Notes under the pieces: generated by a model
What the model was told of the DNA's origin: nothing
Database searches by the model: none
What the model saw: the letters and a program-made list of their open reading frames with translations, nothing else
Position numbers and translations under genes: made by a program
Assembly (NCBI RefSeq): GCF_016428755.1
Contig: NZ_JAELTI010000027.1
Span: 1 to 53,145 of the forward strand
Direction: 5' to 3'
Length of the DNA: 53,145 bases
Source of the DNA: Allobosea sp. ASV33
GTDB taxonomy: Bacteria > Pseudomonadota > Alphaproteobacteria > Rhizobiales > Beijerinckiaceae
Shown here: in pieces, positions 1 to 8,492 of the stretch
Layout of the letters: each line of letters opens with the position of its first letter
Numbering within the stretch: position 1 is the first letter of the stretch

Positions 1-15
1 CCTCAGGACGAGGGC
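1..15. repeat. Partial REP-like element, family 2
   Basis: The first bases match the right arm (CTCAGGATGAGGGCT) of the longer family-2 elements at 9849, 22471 and 46506, with one change (ACG for ATG). The rest of the copy lies outside the window. It sits about 32 nt behind the stop codon of the minus-strand gene ending at 48, the same position relative to a stop as the other copies. Confidence 0.55.
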
Positions 16-47
16 TGAGCAGAGAGCGGCCTCTAATTTTTGCAGGC

Positions 48-638
48 TCAATTCTGCAGGATCTTCGATCCTTTGATCGTAACATTGCCGGACGCCTTGG
101 CTTCGAGGCGTCCGGAAGCCCTGATCGTGATGTCGTGCCCTTGCAGCTCGACGCCGCCGTCCTTCTTCATGTTCAGCTTGGCGTCGCCGCTCTTCAGGGT
201 GGTTCCGTCGGCGCTTTCGATGGCGAGCGCCTTGCCGACGCGCAGCGTCATGTCCTTCCCGACGCTCATGGCCATGTCCTTGCCCGCCGTGACGGCGAAG
301 TTCTGCCCGCTGTCGATCGCGCATCCCACGGCCGCGCTGACGGTGAAACTCCGCGTTTCGAACGCGGCTTCATGGCCGCTGCTGACGCGCAGGCGATTGC
401 CGATGACGAGATTGGCATTGGCCCCCGCCGTCACGGCGAGGTTGGCGCCCGCTGTCAGCGTCATTGCGCTGCCGGCGGTCAACGCGATGCCCATCCCGCA
501 ATTGATGGTCAGGGAACCCGGAGCGTTGATGACGACATTGCCGCCCCGGTCCGCCGAAATCGCTTGCAGCAGGGCTTCGATCTGCGCCTCCAGCGCAGCG
601 ATGCGCCTCTGGAGGGCTTCGTGCTCCGGATTGGCCAT
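48..638 (-). CDS. Orphan beta-helical protein resembling a VgrG C-terminal tip
   Basis: A 196-residue protein with no signal peptide. Residues 1-30 form a short amphipathic helix with a heptad pattern (ALQRRIAALEAQIEALLQAI), suitable for a trimeric coiled coil. From about residue 35 the chain is made of short repeats such as LTAGANLAVTAG and MSVGKDMTLRVGKAL, typical of an intertwined beta-helix. The end (VELQGHDITIRASG, NVTIKGSKI) resembles the C-terminal needle of type VI secretion VgrG proteins. The gp27/gp5-like core of VgrG is absent and no other secretion or phage genes are nearby, so this is a stand-alone spike or fibre module. ATG start with a GGAGA ribosome site. Function unknown. It lies downstream of the DUF1028 gene on the same strand with an 83-nt gap. 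Confidence 0.75.
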   Translation of the reverse strand: MANPEHEALQRRIAALEAQIEALLQAISADRGGNVVINAPGSLTINCGMGIALTAGSAMTLTAGANLAVTAGANANLVIGNRLRVSSGHEAAFETRSFTVSAAVGCAIDSGQNFAVTAGKDMAMSVGKDMTLRVGKALAIESADGTTLKSGDAKLNMKKDGGVELQGHDITIRASGRLEAKASGNVTIKGSKILQN

Positions 639-721
639 TGCCGTCTCCGCTTCTGCGTATGACAGGGTGACGAAGCATCAGCCTATCATGCGACGGGCGC
701 GGCGAGAATGCGTCTGGCCGG

Positions 722-1450
722 TCAGCTTTCCGGGTGCCGGGCGTTCCAGCCGGCGGCATATTCCGCGCAGAGGCGGTCGAGCTCGGCCCGGTCGGTGACG
801 CCGGAAGGGCGCCCACGCGAGGGCGAAGCCTGCTGGAATGGTACCGAGCGCTGATGCGCGACGCGCCAGAGCCGCCGCAATTCCTTCAGTGGATCGGCGT
901 GGTCGTCAACGCGGATGTCGATGCTCGGCACCGGCTCGCCGCTCCAGATGCGGATGGCGGCGGATTGCTTGCCGCGCTTGTCGCCACCGGCCTTCTCGCC
1001 GGCCTCCAGCGCGACCAGCAGGCGCTCATCGAAATCGAGCGCGGAGGCGGCGATATAGGCCTTCAGCGTCTCCTGCACGACCTCCGGCCCGGCCAGCATG
1101 TTGCCGGCGACCGAAACCTGCGGCCCGTCAACCGCGCCGCACCAGTCGATGCAGGCGGCGCCCGTATGGGAGGCGATCTTGCCGTCGCGGTCGATGACAT
1201 GGAGCTGGCGATGGGCGCGCCCCTCGTCGGCCGCCGTCAGCGTCGCGATGATCTCGACCGCCGAGCGTCCCTCCTGCAGCAGCCTCAGGCCGTCGATCCC
1301 GTAGAGCGGATTGACGAAGGCCTGCGTCGCGATCGCGCCGACCCGGCCGCCGCCATAGGGCACGCGGGCGCCCACGGCGAAGGCACAGGTCGAAACGGCG
1401 ACGCCATAGGCGCCGGTCGCGGCGTCGCGGGCGACGATGGACCAGGTCAT
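722..1450 (-). CDS. DUF1028 family protein (Ntn-hydrolase-like)
   Basis: A 242-residue protein that begins MTWSIVARDAATGAYGVAVST, continues with GRVGAIATQAFVNPLYG, and carries VSVAGNMLAG in the middle. This is the signature of DUF1028 proteins, which have an Ntn-hydrolase-like fold and often sit beside peptide transporters or peptidases. The last 45 residues (after about 198) form a polar helical tail. The ATG is preceded by GAGGAA. It follows the gamma-glutamyltransferase gene on the same strand across a REP element, so a role in peptide or gamma-glutamyl turnover is a context inference; no reaction is established. Confidence 0.85.
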   Translation of the reverse strand: MTWSIVARDAATGAYGVAVSTCAFAVGARVPYGGGRVGAIATQAFVNPLYGIDGLRLLQEGRSAVEIIATLTAADEGRAHRQLHVIDRDGKIASHTGAACIDWCGAVDGPQVSVAGNMLAGPEVVQETLKAYIAASALDFDERLLVALEAGEKAGGDKRGKQSAAIRIWSGEPVPSIDIRVDDHADPLKELRRLWRVAHQRSVPFQQASPSRGRPSGVTDRAELDRLCAEYAAGWNARHPES

Positions 1451-1489
1451 ATGCGGTTCCTCGTTATCCGGTCGATCTCAGTCGTTTTC

Positions 1490-1596
1490 CGTCATCCCGG
1501 ACAAGCGGCGAAGCCGCGCTGATCCGGGATCCATCGAAGGGCGAGGCCCTCTATGATGGATTCCGGGTCTGCGCTTCGCTTCGCCCGGAATGATGG
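1490..1596. repeat. REP-like palindrome, family 1 (copy A)
   Basis: A long imperfect palindrome with arms CGTCATCCCGGAC and CGCCCGGAATGATGG and an inner ATCCATCG/TGATGGAT pair. It begins 16 nt behind the stop of the gamma-glutamyltransferase gene (stop at 1613, minus strand) and fills most of the gap before the DUF1028 gene. It is one of eleven related copies in the window. Confidence 0.85.
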
Positions 1597-1612
1597 CAAA
1601 AGGCGGCAGAGC

Positions 1613-3412
1613 CTACCGCCCGGCGGCGTAAGCCTGCATCAGACGCGGCGTCGCGGCGGCGCGCAAGAGCCCGTCATCGCCGCGTTCCGCTGCGGTCAGG
1701 CGCCCGACCGTCCAGGCCGGGGCTTTCTCGAGCTTGTGGCCGCGCCGCTCAAGCTCGGCCAGCGCGGCAGCGCCGATGCTTTCCTCGATCATCATGTGGC
1801 CCGGCCGCGACGAGCGCGGATAGAAGGAGGACGGGAAATGCTGCGTGTGGAACAGCGGCAGGTCGATCGCCTCTTGCAGGTTGAGGCCGTGATGGACGCG
1901 GCGCAGGAACAGGCCGAGCTGCCATTGCTCCTGCTGGTCGCCGCCCGGCGTGCCGAAGGCGAGGCGGGGCTTGCCGTTCTCGAAGGCGATCGAGGGCGTC
2001 AGCGTCGTGCGCGGCCGCTTGCCCGGCGCGAGCGAAGAGGGCAGGCCCTCTTCCAGCCAGAACATCTGGGCACGGGAATTCAGCGGGAAGCCGAGCTCCG
2101 GGATGACCGGCGAGGATTGCAGCCAGCCGCCTGACGGCGTCGCCGCGATCATGTTGCCCCATTTGTCGATCACGTCGATATGGACCGTGTCGCCCTTGCG
2201 CCCGGCCGCGACCATCGAGGCCATGGTCGGCTCGCCGACGCTGGCGCCGCCCTGAGTCGGCTGGGCGATGGCACCGAGCGCCTTCATGGCATGCGCGACC
2301 TGCGCCTCGTAGCCGGAGACGACGCCCGGCCGCAGCTCCAGCGAGGCGCGCTCGCCGATCAGCCCGCGCCGCCCGGCCGCGTAATCCTCGGAGAGCAGCG
2401 TCGCGAGCGGCACCTTCACGAAATCCGGGTCGCCGTAATAGGCCTCGCGATCGGCGAAGGCGAGCTTCATCGCCTCGACGACATGGTGGACGAACTCAGG
2501 GCTCGCCGGCCCCATTCCCGCAAGGTCGACACCCTCCAGGATCTTCAGCGTCTGCAGGAAGGCCGGACCCTGGCCCCAGGGACCGATCTTGAAGACCTCC
2601 CAGTCATGGTAAGTCACGGAGGTCGGCGTCTCGTAGGTCGGCTTGTAGTTCGCCATGTCCTGCGCGGTGAGCAGGCCCTTGTTGCGCCGGCCGGAGGAAT
2701 CCATCACCTCCTGCGTGCGGCAGAAACGGTCCATCGCCTCGGCCACGAAGCCCTTGTACCAGGCGTCATAGGCGCCCTGGATCTGTTCCTGGCGGTCGCC
2801 GCCCTTGGCTTCCGCCTCGGCGAGGATGCGCTTGTAGGTCTCGGCCGCGGCCTTGTTGGCGAAGAGCTTGCGCGCCTCCGGCACGTTGCCGCCGGGCAGG
2901 TAGACGTCGCCCGAGGTCGACCACTCGTTGGTGAAGAGATCGGTCAGCTCCCGGATCGAATCCGAGACGCGCGGCAGCATCGGATGGCCGTTCTCGAAAT
3001 AGCCGATCGCCGGTTCGAGAACGTCGCGCAGCTTCAGCCGGCCATGGTCGCGCAGCAGCGTCATCCAGCCGCCGAAGGCGCCGGGGATGACGGTTGCGAG
3101 CAGACCGGAGCCGGGGATCAGGTCGAGGCCCAGCGCCTTGTAGGCGGCGATGGTCGCAGCCTGTGGGGCCGGCCCTTGTGCGCAGAGCGTCCCCACCTTT
3201 CCGGTCTCGGCCGAATAGAACACGGCCGGCATGTCGCCGGCCGGGCCGACGAGATGCGGCTCTACCACCTGCAGCACGAAGGCGGCAGCCGCGCAGGCGT
3301 CGAAGGCGTTGCCGCCCTTTTCCAGCATCGCCATGCCTGATGCGGTGGCGAGCCAGTGCGTCGAAGTGACGACGCCGAACGTGCCGAGGATTTCGGGGCG
3401 GGTGGTGAACAT
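1613..3412 (-). CDS. ggt: Gamma-glutamyltransferase family protein
   Basis: A 599-residue member of the self-processing Ntn-hydrolase family that transfers or hydrolyses gamma-glutamyl groups. The N-terminal half has the family start (GGNAFDACAAAAFVLQVVEPH). The likely nucleophile is Thr409 in GDTVHIDVIDKWGN, where the chain would be cut into large and small subunits. Later come PGKRPRTTLTPS and FGTPGGDQQEQW, the substrate-binding region. I chose the ATG at 3412 because residues before it are low-complexity, it has an AGGGAC site, and the family begins there. No signal peptide is visible, so it may act in the cytoplasm, unlike periplasmic E. coli Ggt. It lies 17 nt behind a peptide-type permease gene and is probably in the same operon, suggesting it processes an imported gamma-glutamyl compound. 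Confidence 0.9.
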   Translation of the reverse strand: MFTTRPEILGTFGVVTSTHWLATASGMAMLEKGGNAFDACAAAAFVLQVVEPHLVGPAGDMPAVFYSAETGKVGTLCAQGPAPQAATIAAYKALGLDLIPGSGLLATVIPGAFGGWMTLLRDHGRLKLRDVLEPAIGYFENGHPMLPRVSDSIRELTDLFTNEWSTSGDVYLPGGNVPEARKLFANKAAAETYKRILAEAEAKGGDRQEQIQGAYDAWYKGFVAEAMDRFCRTQEVMDSSGRRNKGLLTAQDMANYKPTYETPTSVTYHDWEVFKIGPWGQGPAFLQTLKILEGVDLAGMGPASPEFVHHVVEAMKLAFADREAYYGDPDFVKVPLATLLSEDYAAGRRGLIGERASLELRPGVVSGYEAQVAHAMKALGAIAQPTQGGASVGEPTMASMVAAGRKGDTVHIDVIDKWGNMIAATPSGGWLQSSPVIPELGFPLNSRAQMFWLEEGLPSSLAPGKRPRTTLTPSIAFENGKPRLAFGTPGGDQQEQWQLGLFLRRVHHGLNLQEAIDLPLFHTQHFPSSFYPRSSRPGHMMIEESIGAAALAELERRGHKLEKAPAWTVGRLTAAERGDDGLLRAAATPRLMQAYAAGR

Positions 3413-3429
3413 GGCCGTGTCCCTGGAGT

Positions 3430-4311
3430 CTAGTTTTCTTTCGGATCGAGCGCGTCGCGCAGGCCGTCGCCGAGCAGGTTGAAGCCGAGCACGGCGAGGA
3501 AGATGCAGACGCCCGGCGCCACCGACATCCAGGGCGCCTGCTCCATGAAGTTCTTGGCGACGTTGAGCATCTGTCCCCAGGAGGGCGCCGGCGGCTGCTG
3601 GCCGAGGCCGAGGAAGGAGAGGGCGGCTTCCAGGATGATTGCCTGCGCCATGAACAATGTCGACTGCACCACGATGGGGGACAGGGTGTTGGGCAGGACA
3701 TGGCGGAACATCAGCCTGAGATCGCGCGCGCCGACCGCCCGCGCGCCCTCGACGAAATCCTCCGCCTTCACGCTCATCACCTGGCCGCGGATCAGCCGGA
3801 TGAAGATCGGCACGGCCGAAAGACCGATCGCGATCATCGCGTTGGTCAGCGATGGCCCGAGCACCGCGGCAAACGCGATGGCGAGGATCAGGAAGGGGCA
3901 GGCGAGCAGGGCCTCGGTGACGCGCGAGATCACGATGTCGACCCATCCGCCATACCAGCCGGCAAGCAGGCCGAAGGGCAGGCCGATCACGACCGCGATC
4001 AGCACCGAGACGATGCCGGCGAGCAGCGAGGCCCGCGCCCCGAAGAACAGCCGCGTGACCTGATCGCGCCCGAGCTCATCCGTGCCGAACCAGTAGAGCT
4101 CGGACGGCGGCTTGCGGATGGCGAGGAAGTTCGACTTGAACGGGTCCGCCAGCGGCAGGACCGGCGCCAGCACCGCCATCAGCACGAAGAGCAGCACGAT
4201 GCTGCCGCCGATCAGCGCCGATTTGTTGCGCAGGAGGCGGGAAAGCACGCCCGGGCGTGCCTTCACGCCGCTCGTAGCCCCAGCCGAGGCGATGGAATCG
4301 AGCGATGCCAT
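3430..4311 (-). CDS. Peptide-type ABC transporter permease (DppC-like)
   Basis: A 293-residue inner-membrane permease. It has a polar N-terminus, a first membrane segment near residues 35-58 (SALIGGSIVLLFVLMAVLAPV), the OppC/DppC phrase WFGTDELGRDQ, and four or five further membrane helices. The ATPase-docking EAA-like loop is EGARAVGARDLRLMFRHVLPN. The start is the ATG at 4311, whose A is shared with the TGA of the upstream permease (TGATG), a classic sign of translational coupling. It works with the second permease and the binding protein at 5371-6876. No ATPase genes of this importer are in the window. Confidence 0.93.
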   Translation of the reverse strand: MASLDSIASAGATSGVKARPGVLSRLLRNKSALIGGSIVLLFVLMAVLAPVLPLADPFKSNFLAIRKPPSELYWFGTDELGRDQVTRLFFGARASLLAGIVSVLIAVVIGLPFGLLAGWYGGWVDIVISRVTEALLACPFLILAIAFAAVLGPSLTNAMIAIGLSAVPIFIRLIRGQVMSVKAEDFVEGARAVGARDLRLMFRHVLPNTLSPIVVQSTLFMAQAIILEAALSFLGLGQQPPAPSWGQMLNVAKNFMEQAPWMSVAPGVCIFLAVLGFNLLGDGLRDALDPKEN

Positions 4312-5255
4312 CAGCCGGTCCTCAAGCGTGGATTGACGAGGACGTAGAGGATGTCGGCGATCAGGTTCATCAGGATGAAGCCGATCGCCGTGCAAAGCAC
4401 CACGCCCTGAACCACGCCATAGTCGCGGTTGAACACGGCATCCACGATCAGCTTGCCGAAGCCGGGGATGGTGAAGACCTGCTCGGTCAGCACCGCGCCC
4501 GCCAGCAACTCGCCGAAGAGCAGGGTGGTCAGCGTGATGATCGGCACCAGCGCGTTGCGCAGCGCATGGCGGTGGATGACCGTATCCTCGTCGAGCCCCT
4601 TGGCGCGGGCGGTACGGACATAGTCGGAGCGCAGCACCTCCAGCATCGCCGAGCGGGTATGGCGCATCAGGAAGGCGGCAAGCCCGTTGCCGAGTACGAA
4701 GGCCGGCATGATCAGGCGCTGGATCGCCTCCCAGGGGTGGACGAAGATCGATTCATAGCCGGAGGCCGGCAGCCATTTCAGGTGCACCGAGACCAGCAGG
4801 ATCAGCATGATCCCGAACCAGAAATTCGGAATCGATAGGCCGGACAACGCAGCCGCGCTGGCCGAATAGTCGATGATCGTGCCCTTGTGCCGAGCGGCCA
4901 GGATGCCGATCGGAATGCCGATCGCCACTGCGACGAGGATTGAGGCGGTGGCGAGCTGGATCGTCACCGGCAGCTTCTGCAGGATCAGCCCGAGGACCGG
5001 CTCGCCGGTGCGCAGCGAGCGGCCGAAATCGCCCTGCACGACCTGTCCGAGCCAGGCGAAGAACTGGACGAAGATCGGATCGTCCATGCGGTAGATCTCG
5101 CGCAGCCGCGCGATCACCTCGGGATCGCGTTCCTCGCCGGCGATGACGAGAAAGGGGTCGCCCGGCAGCGCGCGCTGCAGGGCAAAGACGAAGAGCGATA
5201 CCAGGAACAGCGTCGGTATCGCGATCAGGATGCGGCGGAGGATCAGCGTGGCCAT
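4311..5255 (-). CDS. Peptide-type ABC transporter permease (DppB-like)
   Basis: A 314-residue permease. The N-terminus MATLILRRILIAIPTLFLVS is the usual DppB/OppB start, followed by the conserved LPGDPF and the phrase GDFGRSLRTGEPV. Six membrane segments can be traced, and the cytoplasmic coupling loop is YVRTARAKGLDEDTVIHRHALRNAL. It is second in the transport operon and overlaps the next permease by one base. The 115-nt gap from the binding-protein gene is occupied by a REP-like element, which may lower permease expression relative to the binding protein. Substrate is probably a peptide or a peptide-like compound such as a gamma-glutamyl conjugate, from context only. Confidence 0.93.
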   Translation of the reverse strand: MATLILRRILIAIPTLFLVSLFVFALQRALPGDPFLVIAGEERDPEVIARLREIYRMDDPIFVQFFAWLGQVVQGDFGRSLRTGEPVLGLILQKLPVTIQLATASILVAVAIGIPIGILAARHKGTIIDYSASAAALSGLSIPNFWFGIMLILLVSVHLKWLPASGYESIFVHPWEAIQRLIMPAFVLGNGLAAFLMRHTRSAMLEVLRSDYVRTARAKGLDEDTVIHRHALRNALVPIITLTTLLFGELLAGAVLTEQVFTIPGFGKLIVDAVFNRDYGVVQGVVLCTAIGFILMNLIADILYVLVNPRLRTG

Positions 5256-5274
5256 GGCGCGCTCGGAACGGCGC

Positions 5275-5343
5275 CGTCATCCATCGTAGGGAACTGCGCT
5301 CTACGATGGATCCCGGGTCGGCCTTCGGCCGCCCGGGATGACG
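5275..5343. repeat. REP-like palindrome, family 1 (copy B)
   Basis: The short form of family 1: CGTCATCCATCGTAGG, then CTACGATGGATCCCGGG and GCCCGGGATGACG. It can fold into two nested hairpins. It lies 28 nt behind the stop of the binding-protein gene and inside the transport operon, a common place for REP elements that stabilise the upstream part of a polycistronic message. Confidence 0.85.
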
Positions 5344-5370
5344 GCGCGGTTGTGACGTCGGAAGCTGCCC

Positions 5371-6876
5371 TCACGAGCGCTTCAGCCCCGCGAGCCGGAT
5401 CATGCCGTCCGGATTGATCACGAAGCCCTGCATGTTCGCGCGCAGCGCGAAATAGCGCTTGTCGTTGTAGAGATAGATGATCGGCAATTCGTCCAGCAGG
5501 ATCTTCTGGGCGGCATCGTAGTGTTTCTTGCGCTCGGCCGGGTCGTAGATCGTGCGCGCCTCGTCGAGCTGCTTGTCGACCTCGGCGTTGGAGTATTTGC
5601 CGTCGTTCTGGCTGCCCTTGGTGGTGACGAAGGCGTGGATGTTGCCGTCCGGGTCGATCCGGCCGGACCAGCCGATCAGGCTGAGCTGGAACTTGCCCTG
5701 CTGCTGGTCGCGCAACTGGCTGGCGAACTCGGTCGAGCGGATCTGGACGTCGATGCCGGCCTCTTGCGCCATCGCCTGGATCACCTGGCCGACTTGCGCC
5801 TGGACCGGATTGTTGGTGACGAAGAGCTCGACCGACAGCTTTTCCGTTCCCGCCGCCTTCATCAGCGCCTTGGCCTTGGCGACGTCGCGCGGCGGCACGG
5901 GGAAATCGGCGCTGAGATAGGGGTTGCCGGGATTGAAGGGCTGCATCATCGGCTCGTAGAGTCCGTCGAACACGGCGTCGTTCAGCACCTTGCGGTCGAT
6001 CGAGAGCGAGAGCGCCTGGCGGATGCGCTTGTCCAGGCCCATCGGCTGTTTCGCCGCCTCGCCATTATTGGTGTTCACGGTGATGCCCTGATAGCCGAGA
6101 TTGGCGATGCTCATGACCTTGAGCGACTTGTCGGCCTGGGCGGATTTCACGTCGGTCGGCGCCAGCCGCTCCAGAATGTCGAGCTCGCCCGAGCGCAGAT
6201 TAGCGAGGCGCACCGTGGTATCGGGGATCGACCGGTAGATGACACGGTCGAAGCTGTATTTGTCGGCTTCCCAATGTTCCTTGAACTTCTCCAGCACGAT
6301 CCGGTCGTTCTGGACGCGCTCGACGAACTTGTAGGGGCCGGAGCAGATCGGCTTCGCCGTCACGTCGCCGGAGAGGCTCTTGGGCGAGAGCATCATCCCG
6401 GCGCGGTCGGTGAGCTGGGCGAGCAGCGTGGCATCCGGCCGCTTCAGCTTCAGCACCAGCGTCGTCGCATCCGGCGCCTCCACCTTGTCGACCGAGGCGA
6501 GCTCCGACTTGCGCAGCGAGTCCGGCAGGGTCATCGCGCGTTCGAGATTGGCCTTGGCGGCCTCGGCATTGAAGCTCTCGCCGTCATGAAACTTGGCGTC
6601 GCTGCGCAGCTTCATGGTCAGCGTCAGCCCGTCGGCGGAGAAACCCCATTCCGTCGCCAGCCGCGGCACCAGCTTCAGCTCCGGGGTGATGTCGAGCAGC
6701 CGGTCGCACAGCCCCATGAAGACGATGCGGCCGACGAAGGTCCGCGCCTTGTGCGGGTCGAGCATGTCAGGGTCTTCCTGCACCCCGATCCGCAAGGTCG
6801 ACGGGGTCTGGGCCAGTGTCGGCAATGTCGCCAGCGCGAGCGCGGCGGCCGAAATCGCAACCTTCAGCAGATTCAT
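5371..6876 (-). CDS. Peptide-type ABC transporter substrate-binding protein
   Basis: A 501-residue periplasmic binding protein of the extracellular solute-binding family 5 (DppA/OppA type). Residues 1-22 form a Sec signal peptide ending LPTLAQT. The mature start reads LRIGVQEDPDMLDPHKA, and the family signature region is LATEWGFSADGLTLTMKLRSDAKFHDGE at about residues 70-100. The ATG has a strong GAGGGGA site. It is the first gene of the leftward operon with two permeases and ggt. The 292-nt gap to the divergent kinase gene must hold its promoter. The ligand cannot be read from the sequence. Confidence 0.93.
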   Translation of the reverse strand: MNLLKVAISAAALALATLPTLAQTPSTLRIGVQEDPDMLDPHKARTFVGRIVFMGLCDRLLDITPELKLVPRLATEWGFSADGLTLTMKLRSDAKFHDGESFNAEAAKANLERAMTLPDSLRKSELASVDKVEAPDATTLVLKLKRPDATLLAQLTDRAGMMLSPKSLSGDVTAKPICSGPYKFVERVQNDRIVLEKFKEHWEADKYSFDRVIYRSIPDTTVRLANLRSGELDILERLAPTDVKSAQADKSLKVMSIANLGYQGITVNTNNGEAAKQPMGLDKRIRQALSLSIDRKVLNDAVFDGLYEPMMQPFNPGNPYLSADFPVPPRDVAKAKALMKAAGTEKLSVELFVTNNPVQAQVGQVIQAMAQEAGIDVQIRSTEFASQLRDQQQGKFQLSLIGWSGRIDPDGNIHAFVTTKGSQNDGKYSNAEVDKQLDEARTIYDPAERKKHYDAAQKILLDELPIIYLYNDKRYFALRANMQGFVINPDGMIRLAGLKRS

Positions 6877-7168
6877 GATTGTCCCCTCGTTCCGGACGTT
6901 GTCGGCGAACGTTCCCGCCGCTTGGCACGCGGGTCGTCCTGCTCAATTCGTTCCTTGTGGCACTAAACTGACTCAGATCGCGCCCGCCGTCGATGACGCG
7001 CCGCACCAATTCTGAGGCAGCCCTGCCCATCGCGTGGGCAGAGGTCGACTTGCGGGAGGCCGGGGTTCCATGTCCGCGGCGGACGTGCACGATGCGGCGA
7101 TAGCGGTCGCCTCACCGGGCGGCAGTCACTAGAACGACGCTCGACAGGGCTAAAAGGGGAGATCGAGC
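6877..7168. promoter_or_regulatory. Divergent intergenic region, binding-protein gene / kinase gene
   Basis: These 292 bases separate two divergently transcribed genes and must hold both promoters. Ribosome sites are clear at both ends: GAGGGGA before the leftward ATG at 6876 and AAGGGGAG before the rightward ATG at 7169. I could not find a convincing operator palindrome, riboswitch or sigma-54 site. The start points are not resolved. Confidence 0.5.
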
Positions 7169-8434
7169 ATGCTGCTGGGCGTGATCGCCGACGACATGAC
7201 GGGCGCGACAGACGTCGCGCTGATGCTGAACCGGGCCGGCATGCGCACCGTCCAGGTGATCGGCGTGCCTCCCGCCGGCTCGACCCTGCCCGAGGCCGAT
7301 GTGGTCGTCGTCGCGCTGAAATCGCGGACCAATCCGGTCGCCGAGGCCGTCGCGGATTCGCTCGCCGCCTGCGAGGCCCTGCTGAAGGCCGGCGCGCGCC
7401 AGATCCTGTTCAAATACTGCTCCACCTTCGATTCGACGGCCGAGGGCAATATCGGGCCGGTGGCCAATGCGCTGGCCGAACGGCTGGGCTCGAAGCTCGC
7501 CATCGTCTGCCCGGCTTTCCCGGCGAACGGCCGCTCGATCTATCAGGGCTATCTCTTCGTCGGCGCCGTGCCGCTGCACGAAAGCTCGATGAAGGATCAT
7601 CCGCTGACGCCGATGCGGGATTCCAACCTGATGCGGTTGATGTCGGCGCAGGCGAAGACCGAGACCGGCCTGGTCGACTATGCCACCGTGCTCGCCGGGC
7701 CTTCCGCAGTGAGGGCGCGCCTCGCCAAGCTCGAGGCGGACGGCGTCCGCTATGCCGTCACCGACGCGCTGACCAACGAGGACCTGATGACGCTCGGCCA
7801 CGCCGTGTCCGAGCATGTCCTGCTCACCGGCGGGTCCGGCATCGCGATGGGCCTGCCGCAGAATTTCCGCCGCGCCGGCCTCCTGCAGGAGCGTCCCGGC
7901 CCGGCAGAGTTGAAGGCGCCGGCCGGGCGCGCCGGCATCATCTCCGGTAGCTGCTCGACCGCGACGCGCGGCCAGATCAAGGTGGCCTTGGAAGCGGGCT
8001 TTCCCGCACTCAAGGTCGATCCCTTCGCGCTCGCCGATGGCCGGCAGGATGCCGCGGGCATCGCCGCCTGGGCCTTGGCGCAGCCGGCGGACAAGCCGTT
8101 CCTCGTCTATTCCAGCGACGATCCGGCCGAGGTTGCGGCGGTGCAGGACAAGCTCGGTCGCGAAAAGGCGGGCAGCATCGTCGAGCATGCTTTCGCCGAG
8201 CTGGCCCGCCGGCTTTCGGACGGCGGCGTGACGCGGCTTCTCGTCGCGGGTGGAGAGACTTCGGGCGCGACCGTGCTGGGCCTCGGCATCCGCACCTTGG
8301 GGATCGGCCCGGAGATCGATCCCGGCGTGCCCTGGACGCGCGTCGTCGACGGGCCGGAGATGGTCGTCGCGCTGAAATCCGGCAATTTCGGCACGCCGGA
8401 TTTCTTCCTGAAGGCCTGGAGCCTGCTGCGCTGA
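7169..8434 (+). CDS. otnK: Four-carbon acid sugar kinase family protein (OtnK-like)
   Basis: A 421-residue kinase of the former DUF1537 family, which phosphorylates four-carbon acid sugars such as 3-oxo-tetronate. The N-terminal sugar-binding domain starts MLLGVIADDMTGATDVALML. The C-terminal nucleotide-binding domain contains IISGSCSTATRGQI and LLVAGGETSGATVLGLGI. The start has an AAGGGGAG site at good spacing. The usual partners, a tetronate dehydrogenase, a decarboxylase/aldolase and an isomerase, are missing; instead it is 58 nt ahead of malonyl-CoA decarboxylase. The exact substrate is therefore uncertain and OtnK is a family-level name. Confidence 0.85.
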   Translation: MLLGVIADDMTGATDVALMLNRAGMRTVQVIGVPPAGSTLPEADVVVVALKSRTNPVAEAVADSLAACEALLKAGARQILFKYCSTFDSTAEGNIGPVANALAERLGSKLAIVCPAFPANGRSIYQGYLFVGAVPLHESSMKDHPLTPMRDSNLMRLMSAQAKTETGLVDYATVLAGPSAVRARLAKLEADGVRYAVTDALTNEDLMTLGHAVSEHVLLTGGSGIAMGLPQNFRRAGLLQERPGPAELKAPAGRAGIISGSCSTATRGQIKVALEAGFPALKVDPFALADGRQDAAGIAAWALAQPADKPFLVYSSDDPAEVAAVQDKLGREKAGSIVEHAFAELARRLSDGGVTRLLVAGGETSGATVLGLGIRTLGIGPEIDPGVPWTRVVDGPEMVVALKSGNFGTPDFFLKAWSLLR

Positions 8435-8492
8435 TGCCCGATTTGCCTGCGCTGAATCTCGTATAGGATCAGGCTGCGAACTGGGAGCCGGC

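Noticed and set aside
1553..2134. A 193-codon plus-strand frame starting in a REP element
   Set aside because: It begins within a repeat and is antisense to the gamma-glutamyltransferase gene.
5521..6966. A 481-codon plus-strand frame opposite the peptide-binding protein
   Set aside because: The minus-strand product has a signal peptide and family signature; the plus frame has neither.
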